The notes below the pieces were generated by a model. The model did no database searches. It saw only the letters and a list, made by a program, of their open reading frames with translations, and had not been told where the DNA came from. 64,000 bases of DNA from Agrobacterium vitis (GTDB lineage Bacteria > Pseudomonadota > Alphaproteobacteria > Rhizobiales > Rhizobiaceae): assembly GCF_013337045.2 (NCBI RefSeq), contig NZ_CP118263.1, forward strand, positions 93,891 through 157,890, given 5' to 3'. Below are positions 8,919-18,548 of the stretch, piece by piece (within the stretch, counting starts at the first letter, position 1; every line of letters begins with the position of its first letter). The position numbers were made by a program, and so were the translations under genes.

Positions 8919-9500
8919 GACTTGCCTGAGTCCATGATCCTTGAGTACCCGCTCAAGGTCCGTCAGCGCTTGTAGCGATACCTGCGGCTCTCCCAGCTTC
9001 ATCGCGGCACAGATCGCGCGGTCGAGCATCCACCGCTCCACGGCCGTCGTCACTCCAGGTTCGTGCTCAACAACGACGACTGCCGATCCGCGGCGATGTT
9101 CGCCGTAGTAACGGCGGACATGCCGACCGTAAAACGCATGCCAGCGGTAATGGATCTCGACTTCTGCCCCGATATGGGCAGAATGTTCGGTAGATGTGCC
9201 TCGGCAGAAAAAACTCTTATGACCATTATCAAGGTTTGAGGCGCGCTTTAAAACACCGCCTGCAAAGCAGGCAGTGTTTTAGCATTACGTAACGGTCGGG
9301 ATGGGTCAGAGCGCCGGGAATACTCGACGGTTGCTCAAACTCTTGTCCTGGGATTGGCTACCCAATGGTGACGATGCGTCGGAAGGCTGCCTCGATCTGG
9401 CTGCGGACATAGGATAAACCCGTCCAAATTTTTGCCCGAGGATTCCTTCTCCGCTCCCGACGCCCTGACCATTCCCGATCGCTGATTATGGGTTAGCTGC
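8919..9500. other. Unassigned fragments inside the IS66 element
   Basis: This segment interrupts tnpA. A minus-strand frame starting at 9053 (MTTAVERWMLDRAICAAMKL, running to about 8920) and a plus-strand frame ending at about 9236 (containing DLDFCPDMGRMFGRCASAEK) look like pieces of real proteins from their codon pattern. I recognise neither. A strong hairpin lies at 9250-9280. From about 9300 the sequence probably belongs to the downstream flank of the IS110-type gene. Confidence 0.35.
9250..9280. terminator. Hairpin, possible terminator
   Basis: Two 14-base arms (AAAACACCGCCTGC and GCAGGCAGTGTTTT) pair with one mismatch around a 3-base loop AAA. The arm ends in TTTT on the plus strand and, by symmetry, on the minus strand, so it could stop transcription in both directions. 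An IS-end function is also possible. Confidence 0.5.
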
Positions 9501-10620
9501 TCAAGAAGCAGCCGACGTTGTTTCGGATTCAGTTTTGCGAGCAACATCCCATAGGAAGCCGACAAGCTCGCGAGCGACCGCGGTGATGGCCACGTTGCTC
9601 TTCTTACCTGATCCGACTAATTTGCGGTATCGTGCGCTCAACCTAACCTGGGCTTTCCAGGCGATGTCATTAATGGCCTGCGGGACGTCCGGGCGTCGCT
9701 TATGCATCCAGTTCCCAACCTTGGCCTGAACGCGGTAGGACCAGGCAGCTTCGAACAGCAGGGCGCGAAGGGCCGAGTTGCCTGTCTTGGTTATCCCGCG
9801 TGGCCGAACGGAACCGCCGCTTGAGTGCTCTCCAGGAATTAGTCCAAGGTATGCCATTAGCTTCCGGGGATTGTCGAAACGCGAAAATATTCCGATCTCG
9901 GCGACCAGTGTTGCGGCAATGACCAAGCCTATGCCTTTGAAAGCCTGCAGGTTCACCACTGTACGTGCCAAGGACCATGTCTGAGAAATGACAGCGATCT
10001 GATCTTCCAACTCCTTTTTGCGGGCCTCGGCCTGTTCCAGTCGATTCAGATAGCTTTGAAACGCGATCTGCTGCGCATAATGTTGGAAATGTCGATTGCG
10101 TAGCCAGGTCCTATGTCGCGACGTCCATGACTTGGCCGAATACCGAAGGTCATGCTTCAACAAAAACAGTTGGATCAGTGTTCGAGCTTTCCGCGCATCG
10201 TGAGACGCGACAGACCGGGCTCGCACTAGGTCCCGCATCGCCTCGTGCACGACATCAGGAACCCAAACGAAGGTAAGTTCTCCGGCGCGCAACAGCCTTG
10301 CAAGCATCACGGCGTCGCGGGTGTCGTTCTTCTGCCGATTGCCGGGCCGGACAGGGGTATGGCTTGGCGCGACTACCCGGCAAACAAAGCCCAACGCCTC
10401 AATTTGCCGAAAGACATTGTATCCACACGGCCCCGCCTCGTACAAACTCAACCCGTCCGTGCCTGCTCGAAAGTTTCTTTACAAGTTTGGAGATCGCGGC
10501 TGGCTCGTTCGGAATAGCTCCGAAGAGGCGGACCTCGCCAGAACGGCCAGCGTCTGCAATGGCAACGGAGATCGAGTCTTTGTGGACGTCCAACCCAATA
10601 TATGCATCGTAGTCAGTCAT
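9501..10620 (-). pseudogene. IS110-family transposase, frameshifted
   Basis: The N-terminal frame starts at ATG 10620 (MTDYDAYIGLDVHKDSIS) with the DEDD-type catalytic Asp in GLDVHKD. It runs to about ...HGRVEF near 10440, then shifts. The remainder continues in another frame as LYEAGPCGYNVFRQIEALGF and reaches the C-terminal domain with FKGIGLVIAATLVAEIG, YLGLIPGEHSSGG and GITKTGNSALRALL. These are all hallmarks of the IS116/IS110/IS902 family. Together the parts add up to a normal ~370-residue transposase, so one indel at about 10440 is the only visible defect. A sequencing error or ribosomal frameshift could also explain it. It sits inside the IS66 element. IS110 elements lack long inverted ends, so exact ends are not assignable. 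Confidence 0.8.
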
Positions 10621-10685
10621 GATGAATCCATCCTCCTATCGGCCGAAATGGCACCAGGCTATGCTGCGCTCACTGAGCGACATCG

Positions 10686-10912
10686 CAAGAAGGAACGGTC
10701 ATAGCATCTGGTTATTCGCAGGCTCGGACAAGGGCGGTGAGCGCATCGCCAACATCCTGACCATCATCGAAACGGTCAAACTGCACGGCCATAATCCGGA
10801 GCTCTACCTGACAGATGTCCTGACCCGGATCCAGGATCACCCCAAAGACCGATTTGAAGATCTGCTGCCCTGGAACTGGATGCCAGCAAAAGCTCGATGC
10901 GAGGCCGCCTGA
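10686..10912 (+). pseudogene. IS66 tnpC transposase, C-terminal remnant
   Basis: The frame contains IWLFAGSDKGGERIANILTI, then ETVKLHGHNPELYLTDVLTR and PKDRFEDLLPWNW. This is the characteristic C-terminal segment of IS66-family TnpC (usually ~510-560 residues). Only about 75 residues remain. The upstream part is replaced by the IS110-type sequence. The stop TGA (10910-10912) overlaps the ATG of the next gene (TGATG). Confidence 0.85.
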
Positions 10913-11217
10913 TGGCTCGCTCGAGGTTCATCTATACGCTCAGCCAAGTCGCCGGCATGATCGGCGAAAACCTCGAACTGATCGAAGAAGTAACCGCAAA
11001 CCCGGACAACATCTCCGAGGGCGAACTGGTTTACGTCAGCGATGGCAGTGAAGATGGCCCGAAGGGTCTGACCGGGAATGGCATCGAAGAACTTCAAAGC
11101 CTACTTGCCGACATCAGGACGTGGGACGGCGGTATCCGCGAGTTCCTCATCGACACACAGTGCGATCCTGAAATAATCGACCGCGTCATGGCCGATGAAA
11201 TGAAACGCGGCTCGTAG
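10912..11217 (+). CDS. Small conserved protein following IS66 tnpC
   Basis: A 101-residue acidic protein beginning MARSRFIYTLSQVAGMIGEN. Its ATG at 10912 overlaps the tnpC stop as TGATG, so it was translated with the transposase. Similar small ORFs follow tnpC in some rhizobial IS66 elements (from memory). Function is unknown. No membrane segment or catalytic motif is visible. The gene is intact but its promoter-proximal genes are destroyed, so expression is doubtful. Confidence 0.6.
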   Translation: MARSRFIYTLSQVAGMIGENLELIEEVTANPDNISEGELVYVSDGSEDGPKGLTGNGIEELQSLLADIRTWDGGIREFLIDTQCDPEIIDRVMADEMKRGS

Positions 11218-11261
11218 CTTCCATCTCTCGACACCCGAAAACGCTTTCGCCGGACGCTCAC

Positions 11262-11269
11262 AGCGACGC
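11262..11269 (+). repeat. Target-site duplication, right copy (AGCGACGC)
   Basis: Identical to 8630-8637 and directly adjacent to the right end of the IS66-family element. Eight bases (GGCGGCGG) separate it from the left T-DNA border. Confidence 0.9.
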
Positions 11270-11277
11270 GGCGGCGG

Positions 11278-11302
11278 CGGCAGGATATATTGAATTGTAA
11301 AT
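11278..11302 (+). repeat. T-DNA left border, 25-bp repeat
   Basis: The repeat begins CGGCAGGATATATTG and ends TGTAAAT. The conserved border core (CAGGATATAT and TGTAAA with the correct spacing) is complete. The first base C and last base T are as in octopine-type left borders. VirD2 nicks such repeats after the third or fourth base of the bottom strand. No overdrive-like sequence is seen beside it, as expected for a left border. Confidence 0.95.
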
Positions 11303-11507
11303 GTATCCAGTCTCGAGAATTATACACGGATCGCCAATGAATATGATGATAAAATTTGAATATAATTAAAACAAATCTATCTATTTAGTGTAAAGTGGAA
11401 ATATATGTGAAGCACAGTTTCATTACATTGGGAAAATAAACAGATACATTTCGAAAAAATACATTGATTTGCTAAACCTAATAAACAAATTATTCTGGTT
11501 TCGATAT

Positions 11508-11513
11508 TTTTAT
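11508..11513 (-). promoter_or_regulatory. acs polyadenylation signal
   Basis: AATAAA on the minus strand overlaps the acs stop codon (GAATAAAAA). The 11303-11509 stretch between the left border and acs is AT-rich and has no gene. Confidence 0.4.
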
Positions 11514-12766
11514 TCCGACGTTCCTACATCGACATCCAGATGGGGGCTTAGATGAGAAACTTCACGATCGATGCCCTGATTTCGCCATTCCCAGATAGCC
11601 ATTTCATCTTCAGATCGATCTGAGATTACCCAGTCCGCAATCGTTGCAGAATTTCCTGGTGTTCCTTTTCTCCAACGTATGTGTTTCCGCTCGTCTGTCT
11701 CATGAGGTCGAGCCCTGCCTGTGTTAATGTCGATTGAGAACTCAGCCCTCTCGCCGGAATTCAGTAAGGCCGCGAAGTCGTAGCATCTGGTGACCGCAGC
11801 GAACTTTAGGTGAGGGCGTTTAGCTTTGATCATTGTATCCTCCTTGACGTAGTGCGCGAGTCTCACTGCAGCTTGATCAGAGTCGAAAGCCAACAAGACA
11901 TCTTTATCGACAACCCGATCCAACAAATTTCTGGACACTTCGGAGAAAACAACATGTACCGCCACAACCCGCATGTCCTGCATCAGCAAGGAATCAATCC
12001 AGGCTTTGCCTGCCAAATACAAATCATCGACTGTGGGTTCACTAACTTGACGCAGACGGGCTAATCGGCAAAGTTCTTCAGGAAAAAGAGCGGGCATCAA
12101 AGCGATTGATTTTCTCCAATCAGATGCGGGCTGGGCTGTTAAAACTGCGTCGACAAAGGCACCACCGTCCGGGTATTCAAATGTGTAGAAAAGTACAACA
12201 GCTCTTTGATGGTATACCGGTCGGTGGCTAAGCCAAGCCACAATCACGTGAGCCTCGTAGTTCCTGCCGTCTAGGAAAATGGTGGCATCTGGATTAGCCG
12301 AGAATACCTTCCCCAATATTTCGTCTAACAAAGGAATATGATCAATGGTTTCACGATACCTATCCTGTATTATCCCATTGGACACCTCTCGAATAATAAC
12401 AGGCACATTATTGATGTCTGATGAGTGAATTTCATTGAAAAATTTATCTCCCAGTTTTTCAGACACTCGCCAGGTATTAAGATCATGAGAAACCACAGGG
12501 ATATTATCTGAAGTTAAACAGACGTCTAACTCGCTCAGATTACGTCCTCCTTGCCCCAGCGCGGCTAACAATGAGCTCGCGGTGCATTCTTGAATGCGGT
12601 TCCCTAAATTGAACATTCCTCTATGCTCAATGACCTGTAAGGGCAGGTTCTCCTCGAGCCGCTCTAGAAGCTTTGGGACAGAATGGCGTGCGAGAACCTC
12701 AGGGGGAGTGACGTTTTCTGGAAGATCCCAATGAAGCGTCCAAGCCGGCCAAGCGGTTCCTTCCAT
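11510..12766 (-). CDS. acs: Agrocinopine synthase
   Basis: Made in the plant, this 418-residue enzyme joins sucrose and L-arabinose through a phosphodiester to give agrocinopine. It belongs to the glycerophosphodiester-phosphodiesterase fold. The block VIEHRGMFNLGNRIQE, followed ~35 residues on by LSELDVCLTSDNIPVVSHD, gives the GDPD metal/His motifs (HRG, ExD, HD). FLDGRNYEAH and the region around residue 330 fit the rest of the barrel. The reading frame can be extended to a GTG at 12793, but a plant-expressed gene needs ATG, so the start at 12766 (MEGTAWPAW) is chosen. The matching catabolic locus (acc) lies just right of the T-DNA. Its own AccF, which splits agrocinopine, has the same fold. 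Confidence 0.9.
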   Translation of the reverse strand: MEGTAWPAWTLHWDLPENVTPPEVLARHSVPKLLERLEENLPLQVIEHRGMFNLGNRIQECTASSLLAALGQGGRNLSELDVCLTSDNIPVVSHDLNTWRVSEKLGDKFFNEIHSSDINNVPVIIREVSNGIIQDRYRETIDHIPLLDEILGKVFSANPDATIFLDGRNYEAHVIVAWLSHRPVYHQRAVVLFYTFEYPDGGAFVDAVLTAQPASDWRKSIALMPALFPEELCRLARLRQVSEPTVDDLYLAGKAWIDSLLMQDMRVVAVHVVFSEVSRNLLDRVVDKDVLLAFDSDQAAVRLAHYVKEDTMIKAKRPHLKFAAVTRCYDFAALLNSGERAEFSIDINTGRARPHETDERKHIRWRKGTPGNSATIADWVISDRSEDEMAIWEWRNQGIDREVSHLSPHLDVDVGTSE

Positions 12767-13371
12767 CTTGTGTGGCCTACGCTGACAAAGCACCTGCGCA
12801 AAAAAACGGGACGTCAGGACGCGTCTTGATGAGAAAACAACAAAGCATTCTTACATTCATAGCCATCTGCGAACTAAAGCGGATTGCCGGGAGCAAAATT
12901 TGAATTGTTGCGATCTCGAGCTAAAAGTGACAAGCAAAAAACTCGGTGCGACGTATAAAAATACCGGCAAGATATATATTTAAATGATGGATAAAGGCTG
13001 ACAGTTTTAACTAATAATGTAGTGGGGCTCATTAACCTAGCTGGAATCACTGCCCGCCTAATCAGTCAGTGTCTTATTTTCGGTGTCAGTTTGTCCCCCA
13101 CTATACGATTAGTTGCGCAAAATACTCAAACTGCAGGCCTCACATCGCGCCGTTGCCGGCGGTTTCACCGAAATGTGGGCCCTACTTTGAAAAATCGTCC
13201 AACAACATAAATTTGATGAGCTAAAAAACGAAATGCTTCGGTGCGTCTCAATTGATTCAAACCGCAATCCCGTGATTGATGCTATCGGGTAGCCAATATT
13301 AAGGGTACTCAAGCACGTATAATAATCAACCTAGACTGATTGACATTCAAAAAAGAACCCTCTTGTTCGAT
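12767..13371. promoter_or_regulatory. Divergent promoter region of acs and gene 5
   Basis: AT-rich interval with no gene. For gene 5 a TATA-like GTATAATAAT lies at 13317-13326, 46 bases before its ATG. AT-rich TATA-like stretches at 12950-12990 could serve either direction. No clear TATA lies close to the acs start. Confidence 0.5.
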
Positions 13372-14055
13372 ATGGATCACAGTCGGCCGATATTCAACGT
13401 TATCGACTGCTCGCATATACAAGACCGGCGTGAACTTGAAATCGTCCTACTTGCTACAAGGAGAGCTTATCTTAGGTTTGCACAACAGGATCTCATACCT
13501 GCTCAACGCTCCTGGATAGATTCTATCATTGATACCAATGTACCGATTGATCCAGCTATAGACGAAGTGGTCAAGCGCTTTCGCAGTGTTGCTTGCTTGC
13601 CAGCACCGGTAGGTATGTCCCTGAATATTGTACTCAATGATTCTCTAATGTACGTTTATTGTTCGTTTCAAGAAATGCGAAGGTATGCATGCGAGCGATT
13701 TTATGAGGGCTTTTCCGGCAAAGGCGTGGTCATCTCCACCGTTCCACCCTATTCCCAAGGAATAACAAAAGAAGCTATGAGGTGTTGGCAGAACGAGGTC
13801 TGTCACATTACAAACAATGAAAAAAATGATTTGGATGCTTATATTGCTTTCCTTCCGAATACTTCGCTTCAGAACACAAGTTTCTCGCACGTGAAGATCG
13901 ACGGCGATGCCTTCCTGGCGCCATCCCGGGCTGACCCTTTCTGTGTTGAAATAGTCGCGGTCGGCAAAGCTCTCTTTCAGGATAACGGCCTGAAAAAGGC
14001 ACCCAAGGCGGGGTGGTCAATGGCTCTCACCTCCTTGTTGAAGCGCTTGGTCTAA
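13372..14055 (+). CDS. 5: T-DNA gene 5 protein (RolB/plast family)
   Basis: A 227-residue plant-expressed protein of the RolB-like 'plast' family. Gene 5 of other Ti plasmids has been linked to synthesis of indole-3-lactate, an auxin antagonist. The family pattern is visible in the mid-protein segment SLMYVYCSFQEMRRYACERF and the C-terminal DAYIAFLPNTSLQNTSFSHV, VKIDGDAFLAPSRADPFCVE and IVAVGKA. The frame opens at a TTG (13363) but ATG 13372 (MDHSRPIFNV) is the only usable plant start. It is related to the gene at 21534, which shares the AFLPN and FLAP blocks. Position between acs and iaaH is as in nopaline T-DNAs. Confidence 0.88.
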   Translation: MDHSRPIFNVIDCSHIQDRRELEIVLLATRRAYLRFAQQDLIPAQRSWIDSIIDTNVPIDPAIDEVVKRFRSVACLPAPVGMSLNIVLNDSLMYVYCSFQEMRRYACERFYEGFSGKGVVISTVPPYSQGITKEAMRCWQNEVCHITNNEKNDLDAYIAFLPNTSLQNTSFSHVKIDGDAFLAPSRADPFCVEIVAVGKALFQDNGLKKAPKAGWSMALTSLLKRLV

Positions 14056-14539
14056 TACGCACATCTGTGCGAGCGGGAATGAAGCAAAAGTGTCCGATTG
14101 TAACGAAATGTATCGATCCTATGTAATGATAATAAAATTATGTAGCCTGCATGCAGAGAATCAGTGTATTTTGAATATGTACTTTAATCGCCGATGTCGT
14201 ATTGTTGTGTGTTTTATGAATAATAAACTATTCTCTATGGATATATCTGGTTAATATTTGGTCTTGAGCCGCAATCTAATCTTTGAGCCGTTCTGGCACT
14301 CAAAGCAAACTGTAGGTGCAGTCTATGGAGTTCTCTGATTTAATTTTACTTGGGAATCCTGACTGCTGAATTATAAAATAATTCATGTTCTAATCTGTGA
14401 AGACGCATTAACTATAAATTTTATATATCGATTTTTATTATATCAAGCAGATGTTTTGATTTTGGGAACGACAAAGACGAACTGAATATTCTATCAATTT
14501 CAAGAATAATTCTAAATGAAGCGCAGATTTGGAAAACAG
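14056..14539. promoter_or_regulatory. Convergent 3' ends of gene 5 and iaaH
   Basis: No gene. AATAAA at 14131-14136 and 14222-14227 on the plus strand would serve gene 5. AATAAA on the minus strand (14434-14439) would serve iaaH, 100 bases past its stop. Confidence 0.55.
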
Positions 14540-15943
14540 CTAATTCAGAACATCGGGGAAAGAACGAAAATTTATCGCTTTTTCTAACGCTGCCCCGATT
14601 GCTAACAGACGGTGGTCTGAACCCGCTAATCCATCAATTTCCATTCCAACAGGCAAGCGATCAGGTGTAAGGCCGACAGGAAGGCTCAACCCAGGTAGGC
14701 CTGCGTTGCTGCTTGGATCCACGTTTCGCACGTAGATCTTGAAAGTGTTCACCATTGAGCCATTGTGGATGACTGAGGAATCCTGACCTATGGCTTTGGC
14801 CGCCAAGGGTGCAGTTGGGAAGAGGATTGCATCTAACCGATAGAGTCTGAAGTAGTTGCGATAAGCGGCTTGGAGCCTTGGCCTGAAGGATTGACGCGCC
14901 AGTTCATATTCAGCGTTGGAAATTTGATGTCCATCAATTTGTGCATTGACAATGTTCGCTACATCGGGACTACGAATTTCTTTGATAACGTCAGAAAAAG
15001 AAACTGTTCCCACAAAATCGTCGAGATACTGTTTTAGGGCGTGCGGAAATTCATAAAGCGCAATTGGCAAACTTGCACCGCTGTTCAGATCCTCTAGGTG
15101 GGGGATATCGGCTTCAACAAACGTTACGCCTCTGTTGGCCAGCAAGCGAATCGTCGTTTCAGCCGCGAAGGCCACATCAGCATCAAGGTCATCGTAAAAG
15201 TAGGTAGTGGGGAGGCCGATCCGAAGCCCCTTCAGCGGTATGGGTAGAATTCTCGCCGGTCTTCCGGAAATAACCTGGTCGAGGATTACAACATCGGCTA
15301 CGCACTGCGCTATGATTCCGGCGGTGTCCCGGGTGGGGCTGACCGGTATTATCCGATCTCTTGGATATCGACCAAGCGTCGGTCGAAATCCTACTACGCC
15401 ACACAGGGCTGCGGGTAGGCGAACAGATGCCCCGGTATCGGTGCCTATGCCGCCTAACATCAATCGGCTTGCCACCGCAGCAGCCACACCACCGCTTGAG
15501 CCTCCTGGTATCAGACTTGGATTCCACGGGTTCCGCACCGCCCCGGTGGCATAGTTGTTGCTCGTAATTCCGAACGATAACTCATGCATGTTTCCCGAGG
15601 CACCCGGCAGTGCTCCAGCTGAAAAAAGTCTTTCTGCGATGCGGGATGGTATCTTTGGCAAGTGGTTTATCAGCGCTGGCGTAGCAGCGCTTGTAGGAAA
15701 TATGCCGGTCGCGATGTTCGCCTTGAAGCAGAGCGGAATGCCGCGAAGACCTACCCCGGCGTTTCCATGGCGATCAATTTTTTTGGCCCTCCGCCGCAAG
15801 CCACCCCAGTCTGTTGCCAGAAGGGCATTCAATGCTTTTGCAGCTTCACAACGCGCGATTAGAGTTTCTACTAGTTCTAAGCATGAGTAGTCTTTCCGTC
15901 TTAGGCGTTCTAGGGTTTGTGCTAACGAGGTAATGGGCACCAT
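14540..15943 (-). CDS. iaaH: Indoleacetamide hydrolase (auxin synthesis)
   Basis: Second step of tumour auxin synthesis: indole-3-acetamide is hydrolysed to indole-3-acetic acid in the plant cell. The 467-residue protein is an amidase-signature enzyme with the Ser-cisSer-Lys triad in place. Lys74 is in LCFKANIA, Ser149 in IPGGSSGG, and the nucleophile Ser173 in [16 protein letters not shown]. The 75- and 24-residue spacings are those of the family. Start ATG 15943 is preceded by a TATA-like TATATTTATT (minus strand, 15981-15990). It is divergent from iaaM, which makes its substrate. No defects are seen. Confidence 0.97.
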   Translation of the reverse strand: MVPITSLAQTLERLRRKDYSCLELVETLIARCEAAKALNALLATDWGGLRRRAKKIDRHGNAGVGLRGIPLCFKANIATGIFPTSAATPALINHLPKIPSRIAERLFSAGALPGASGNMHELSFGITSNNYATGAVRNPWNPSLIPGGSSGGVAAAVASRLMLGGIGTDTGASVRLPAALCGVVGFRPTLGRYPRDRIIPVSPTRDTAGIIAQCVADVVILDQVISGRPARILPIPLKGLRIGLPTTYFYDDLDADVAFAAETTIRLLANRGVTFVEADIPHLEDLNSGASLPIALYEFPHALKQYLDDFVGTVSFSDVIKEIRSPDVANIVNAQIDGHQISNAEYELARQSFRPRLQAAYRNYFRLYRLDAILFPTAPLAAKAIGQDSSVIHNGSMVNTFKIYVRNVDPSSNAGLPGLSLPVGLTPDRLPVGMEIDGLAGSDHRLLAIGAALEKAINFRSFPDVLN

Positions 15944-16280
15944 CTTTCTGGATTGGGGATTTTAAGCCCATTTCAGATCAAATAAATATACCGCGCTTGG
16001 GCCCAAATTGCGCGATTATTGGAGGGAATTTCCCAATCACGGCGTATGATGCGAATTATTGGAGGTATTAAGGGCACTTTTTCAAACGGAAACAGTATTG
16101 TATCAATCAATATTCAACCTGATTGAGCGGCGAGGTGGACCCGCGTGAATATTCTATTGAAAAACGCCAAAATTGTCGCTTTCCATTGGGATGTCAATGC
16201 ACAGTATTCCCCGATTCTCAACTTAAATAGAAACGGTTGATGTCTTTAGTTATCTACACAAAGACCAATCTTCCCTAGCA
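15944..16280. promoter_or_regulatory. Shared divergent promoter of iaaH and iaaM
   Basis: 337 AT-rich bases with no gene. TATATTTATT on the minus strand at 15981-15990 lies 38 bases before the iaaH start. TTAAATAG at 16223-16230 lies 50 bases before the iaaM start. One intergenic region thus drives both auxin genes. Confidence 0.6.
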
Positions 16281-18548
16281 ATGTCAGCCTCATCTCTTCT
16301 TGATAAACAATGCGATCATTTCTCTACCAAAATTGTGGATCTGATAATGGTCGACAAGGCTGATGAGTTGGACCGCCGCGTTGCCGCAGCCTTCTCAGAA
16401 CGAGAAGCTTCGAGGGAAAGAAGAATTAGTCAAATTTCCGGCGAGTGCAACGCTGGGTTAGCTTGCAAAAGGCTTGCCGACGGTCGCTTTCCGGAGATCT
16501 CAGCCGGTCAGAGGGTCGCAGTCCTCTCCGCTTACATCTATGTTGGCGAGGAAATTCTGAGGTGGATACTCGAACCAGAAGCTTCGGTGCGAACAAGAGT
16601 GAGTGGTCTCGTTGCCATCGACCTTGCACCATCTTGCATGGATATCTCCAGAGCTCAACTTCTCCAAACCATGAATTTGCTGAGTGGTAAAAGATGTGCA
16701 CCCAGCGACCTTAGTCATTTCGTGGCCATTTCAATCTCTGAGACTGCCCGCTCCCGAACCCTGCAAATGGCGCCGTACGAAGAAGGCTTGTTGAAAAGCG
16801 TTACCGGGTTTACCGTAATCATTGAAGAGGCAGTACCATTTGACATGGTAGCTTATGGTCGAAACCTGATGCTGAAAGCCTCGGCAGGGTCCTTTCCAAC
16901 GATCGACTTGCTCTACGACTACAGGTTGTTTCTCGACAAATGTTCAGATAGTGGGCGGATCGGCTTCTTTCCAGAAGATGTTCCCAGGCCAAAAGTAGCG
17001 GTCATTGGGGCTGGCATTTCCGGGCTCGTGGTGGCAAGCGAACTGCTTCATGCTGGCGTAGACGATGTTACAATATATGAAGCAGGTGATCGGGTTGGAG
17101 GCAAGCTTTGGTCACATGCTTTCAAGGAAGCTCCGAGCGTCGTGGCCGAAATGGGGGCGATGCGATTTCCTCCTGCTGCATCGTGCTTGTTTTTCTTCCT
17201 CGAGCGGTACGGTCTGTCTTCGATGAGGCCGTTCCCAAATCCCGGCACAGTCGACACTGACTTGGTCTACGAGGGTTGCCGATACATGTGGAAAGCCGGG
17301 CAGCAGCCACCGAAGTTGTTCCATCGCGTTTATAGCGGGTGGCATGCGTTCTTGAAGGACGGTTTCCTTGAGGGAGATATTGTGTTGGCTTCGCCTGATG
17401 CTATCACTGAGGCCTTGAAATTAGGGGACATTAGGCGGGCTCATGACGCCTGGCAAATTTGGCTGAACCGTTTCGGGAGGGAGTCGTTCTCTTCAGCGAT
17501 AGAGAGGATCTTTCTGGGCACGCGTCCTCCCGGTGGTGAAACATGGAGTTTCCCTCATGATTGGGACCTATTCAAGCTAATGGGAATAGGATCTGGCGGG
17601 TTTGGTCCAGTTTTTGAAAGCGGGTTTATTGAGATCCTTCGCTTGGTCATAAACGGATATGAAGAAAATCAGCGTATGTGCTCTGAAGGAATCTCAGAAC
17701 TTCCACGTCGGATCGCCTCTCAAGTGGTTAATGGCGTGTCTGTAAGCCAGCGTATACGCCATGTTCAAGTCAGGGCGGTTGAGAAGGAAAAGACAAAAAT
17801 AAAGATAAGGCTTAAGAGCGGGATATCTGAACTTTATGATAAGGTGGTGGTTACATCTGGACTCGCAAATATCCAACTCAGGCATCGTCTGACATCCGAT
17901 ACCACCATTTTTCGTGCACCAGTGAACCAAGCCGTTGATAACAGCCACATGACGGGCTCTTCAAAATTGTTCCTGCTGACTGAACGTAAATTTTGGTTTG
18001 ACCATATGCTCCCGTCCTGTGTCCTCATGGACGGGGTCGCAAAAGCAGTGTATTGTCTGGACTATGAGCCGCAGGATCCGAACGGTAAAGGTCTGGTGCT
18101 CATCAGTTATACATGGGAGGACGACTCCCACAAGCTATTGGCGGTCCCCGACAAAAAAGAGCGATTATGTCTGCTACGGGACGCAATTTCGAAATCGTTC
18201 CCGGCGTTTGCCCGGCATTTAGTTCCCGCTTGCGCTGATTACGTCCAAAATGTTGTTCAACATGATTGGCTTACAGACGAGAATGCCGGCGGAGCTTTCA
18301 AACTCAACCGGCGTGGCGAGGATTTTTATTCTGAAGAACTTTTCTTTCAAGCGCTGGACATGACTAATGATACTGGAGTTTACTTGGCGGGTTGCAGTTG
18401 TTCCTTCACCGGTGGATGGGTGGAGGGCGCTATTCAGACCGCGTGTAATGCCGTCTGTGCAATTATCCACAATTGTGGAGGTGTTTTAGCAAAGGACAAT
18501 CCTCTCGAACACTCTTGGAGGAGATATAACTACCGCAATAGAAATTAA
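16281..18548 (+). CDS. iaaM: Tryptophan 2-monooxygenase (auxin synthesis)
   Basis: First step of tumour auxin synthesis: tryptophan is oxidised to indole-3-acetamide. The 755-residue protein has two parts. From about residue 237 it is a flavin amine oxidase with the FAD-binding PKVAVIGAGISGLVVASEL and YEAGDRVGGKLWSH motifs, then EMGAMRFPP. Near the end, GVYLAGCSCSFTGGWVEGAI binds FAD again. The first ~230 residues lack oxidase motifs and correspond to the RolB/plast-like N-terminal extension known for T-DNA IaaM proteins. Start ATG 16281 is 50 bases after a TATA-like box. An AATAAA lies at 18634-18639, 86 bases past the stop. Confidence 0.97.
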   Translation: MSASSLLDKQCDHFSTKIVDLIMVDKADELDRRVAAAFSEREASRERRISQISGECNAGLACKRLADGRFPEISAGQRVAVLSAYIYVGEEILRWILEPEASVRTRVSGLVAIDLAPSCMDISRAQLLQTMNLLSGKRCAPSDLSHFVAISISETARSRTLQMAPYEEGLLKSVTGFTVIIEEAVPFDMVAYGRNLMLKASAGSFPTIDLLYDYRLFLDKCSDSGRIGFFPEDVPRPKVAVIGAGISGLVVASELLHAGVDDVTIYEAGDRVGGKLWSHAFKEAPSVVAEMGAMRFPPAASCLFFFLERYGLSSMRPFPNPGTVDTDLVYEGCRYMWKAGQQPPKLFHRVYSGWHAFLKDGFLEGDIVLASPDAITEALKLGDIRRAHDAWQIWLNRFGRESFSSAIERIFLGTRPPGGETWSFPHDWDLFKLMGIGSGGFGPVFESGFIEILRLVINGYEENQRMCSEGISELPRRIASQVVNGVSVSQRIRHVQVRAVEKEKTKIKIRLKSGISELYDKVVVTSGLANIQLRHRLTSDTTIFRAPVNQAVDNSHMTGSSKLFLLTERKFWFDHMLPSCVLMDGVAKAVYCLDYEPQDPNGKGLVLISYTWEDDSHKLLAVPDKKERLCLLRDAISKSFPAFARHLVPACADYVQNVVQHDWLTDENAGGAFKLNRRGEDFYSEELFFQALDMTNDTGVYLAGCSCSFTGGWVEGAIQTACNAVCAIIHNCGGVLAKDNPLEHSWRRYNYRNRN

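Larger units (their letters stand above)
8638..11261. mobile_element. IS66-family insertion element, degenerate, with nested IS110-type sequence
   Basis: Left end 8638-8660 (GTGAGCGTCCGGTGAGC...) and right end 11238-11261, read on the minus strand (GTGAGCGTCCGGCGAAAGCG...), share the first 12 bases and most of the next 11. The pair is bracketed by the perfect 8-bp repeat AGCGACGC. Inside, only the start of tnpA (8742-8918) and the end of tnpC (about 10686-10912) plus a downstream small gene remain. The middle, including tnpB, has been replaced by foreign segments and an IS110-type transposase. The element cannot transpose by itself. Its right end is 16 bp from the T-DNA left border. Confidence 0.85.

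Noticed and set aside
11262..11280. GGC repeat next to the left border as a functional repeat
   Set aside because: It is only about three to four units and is explained by the target duplication plus flanking bases.
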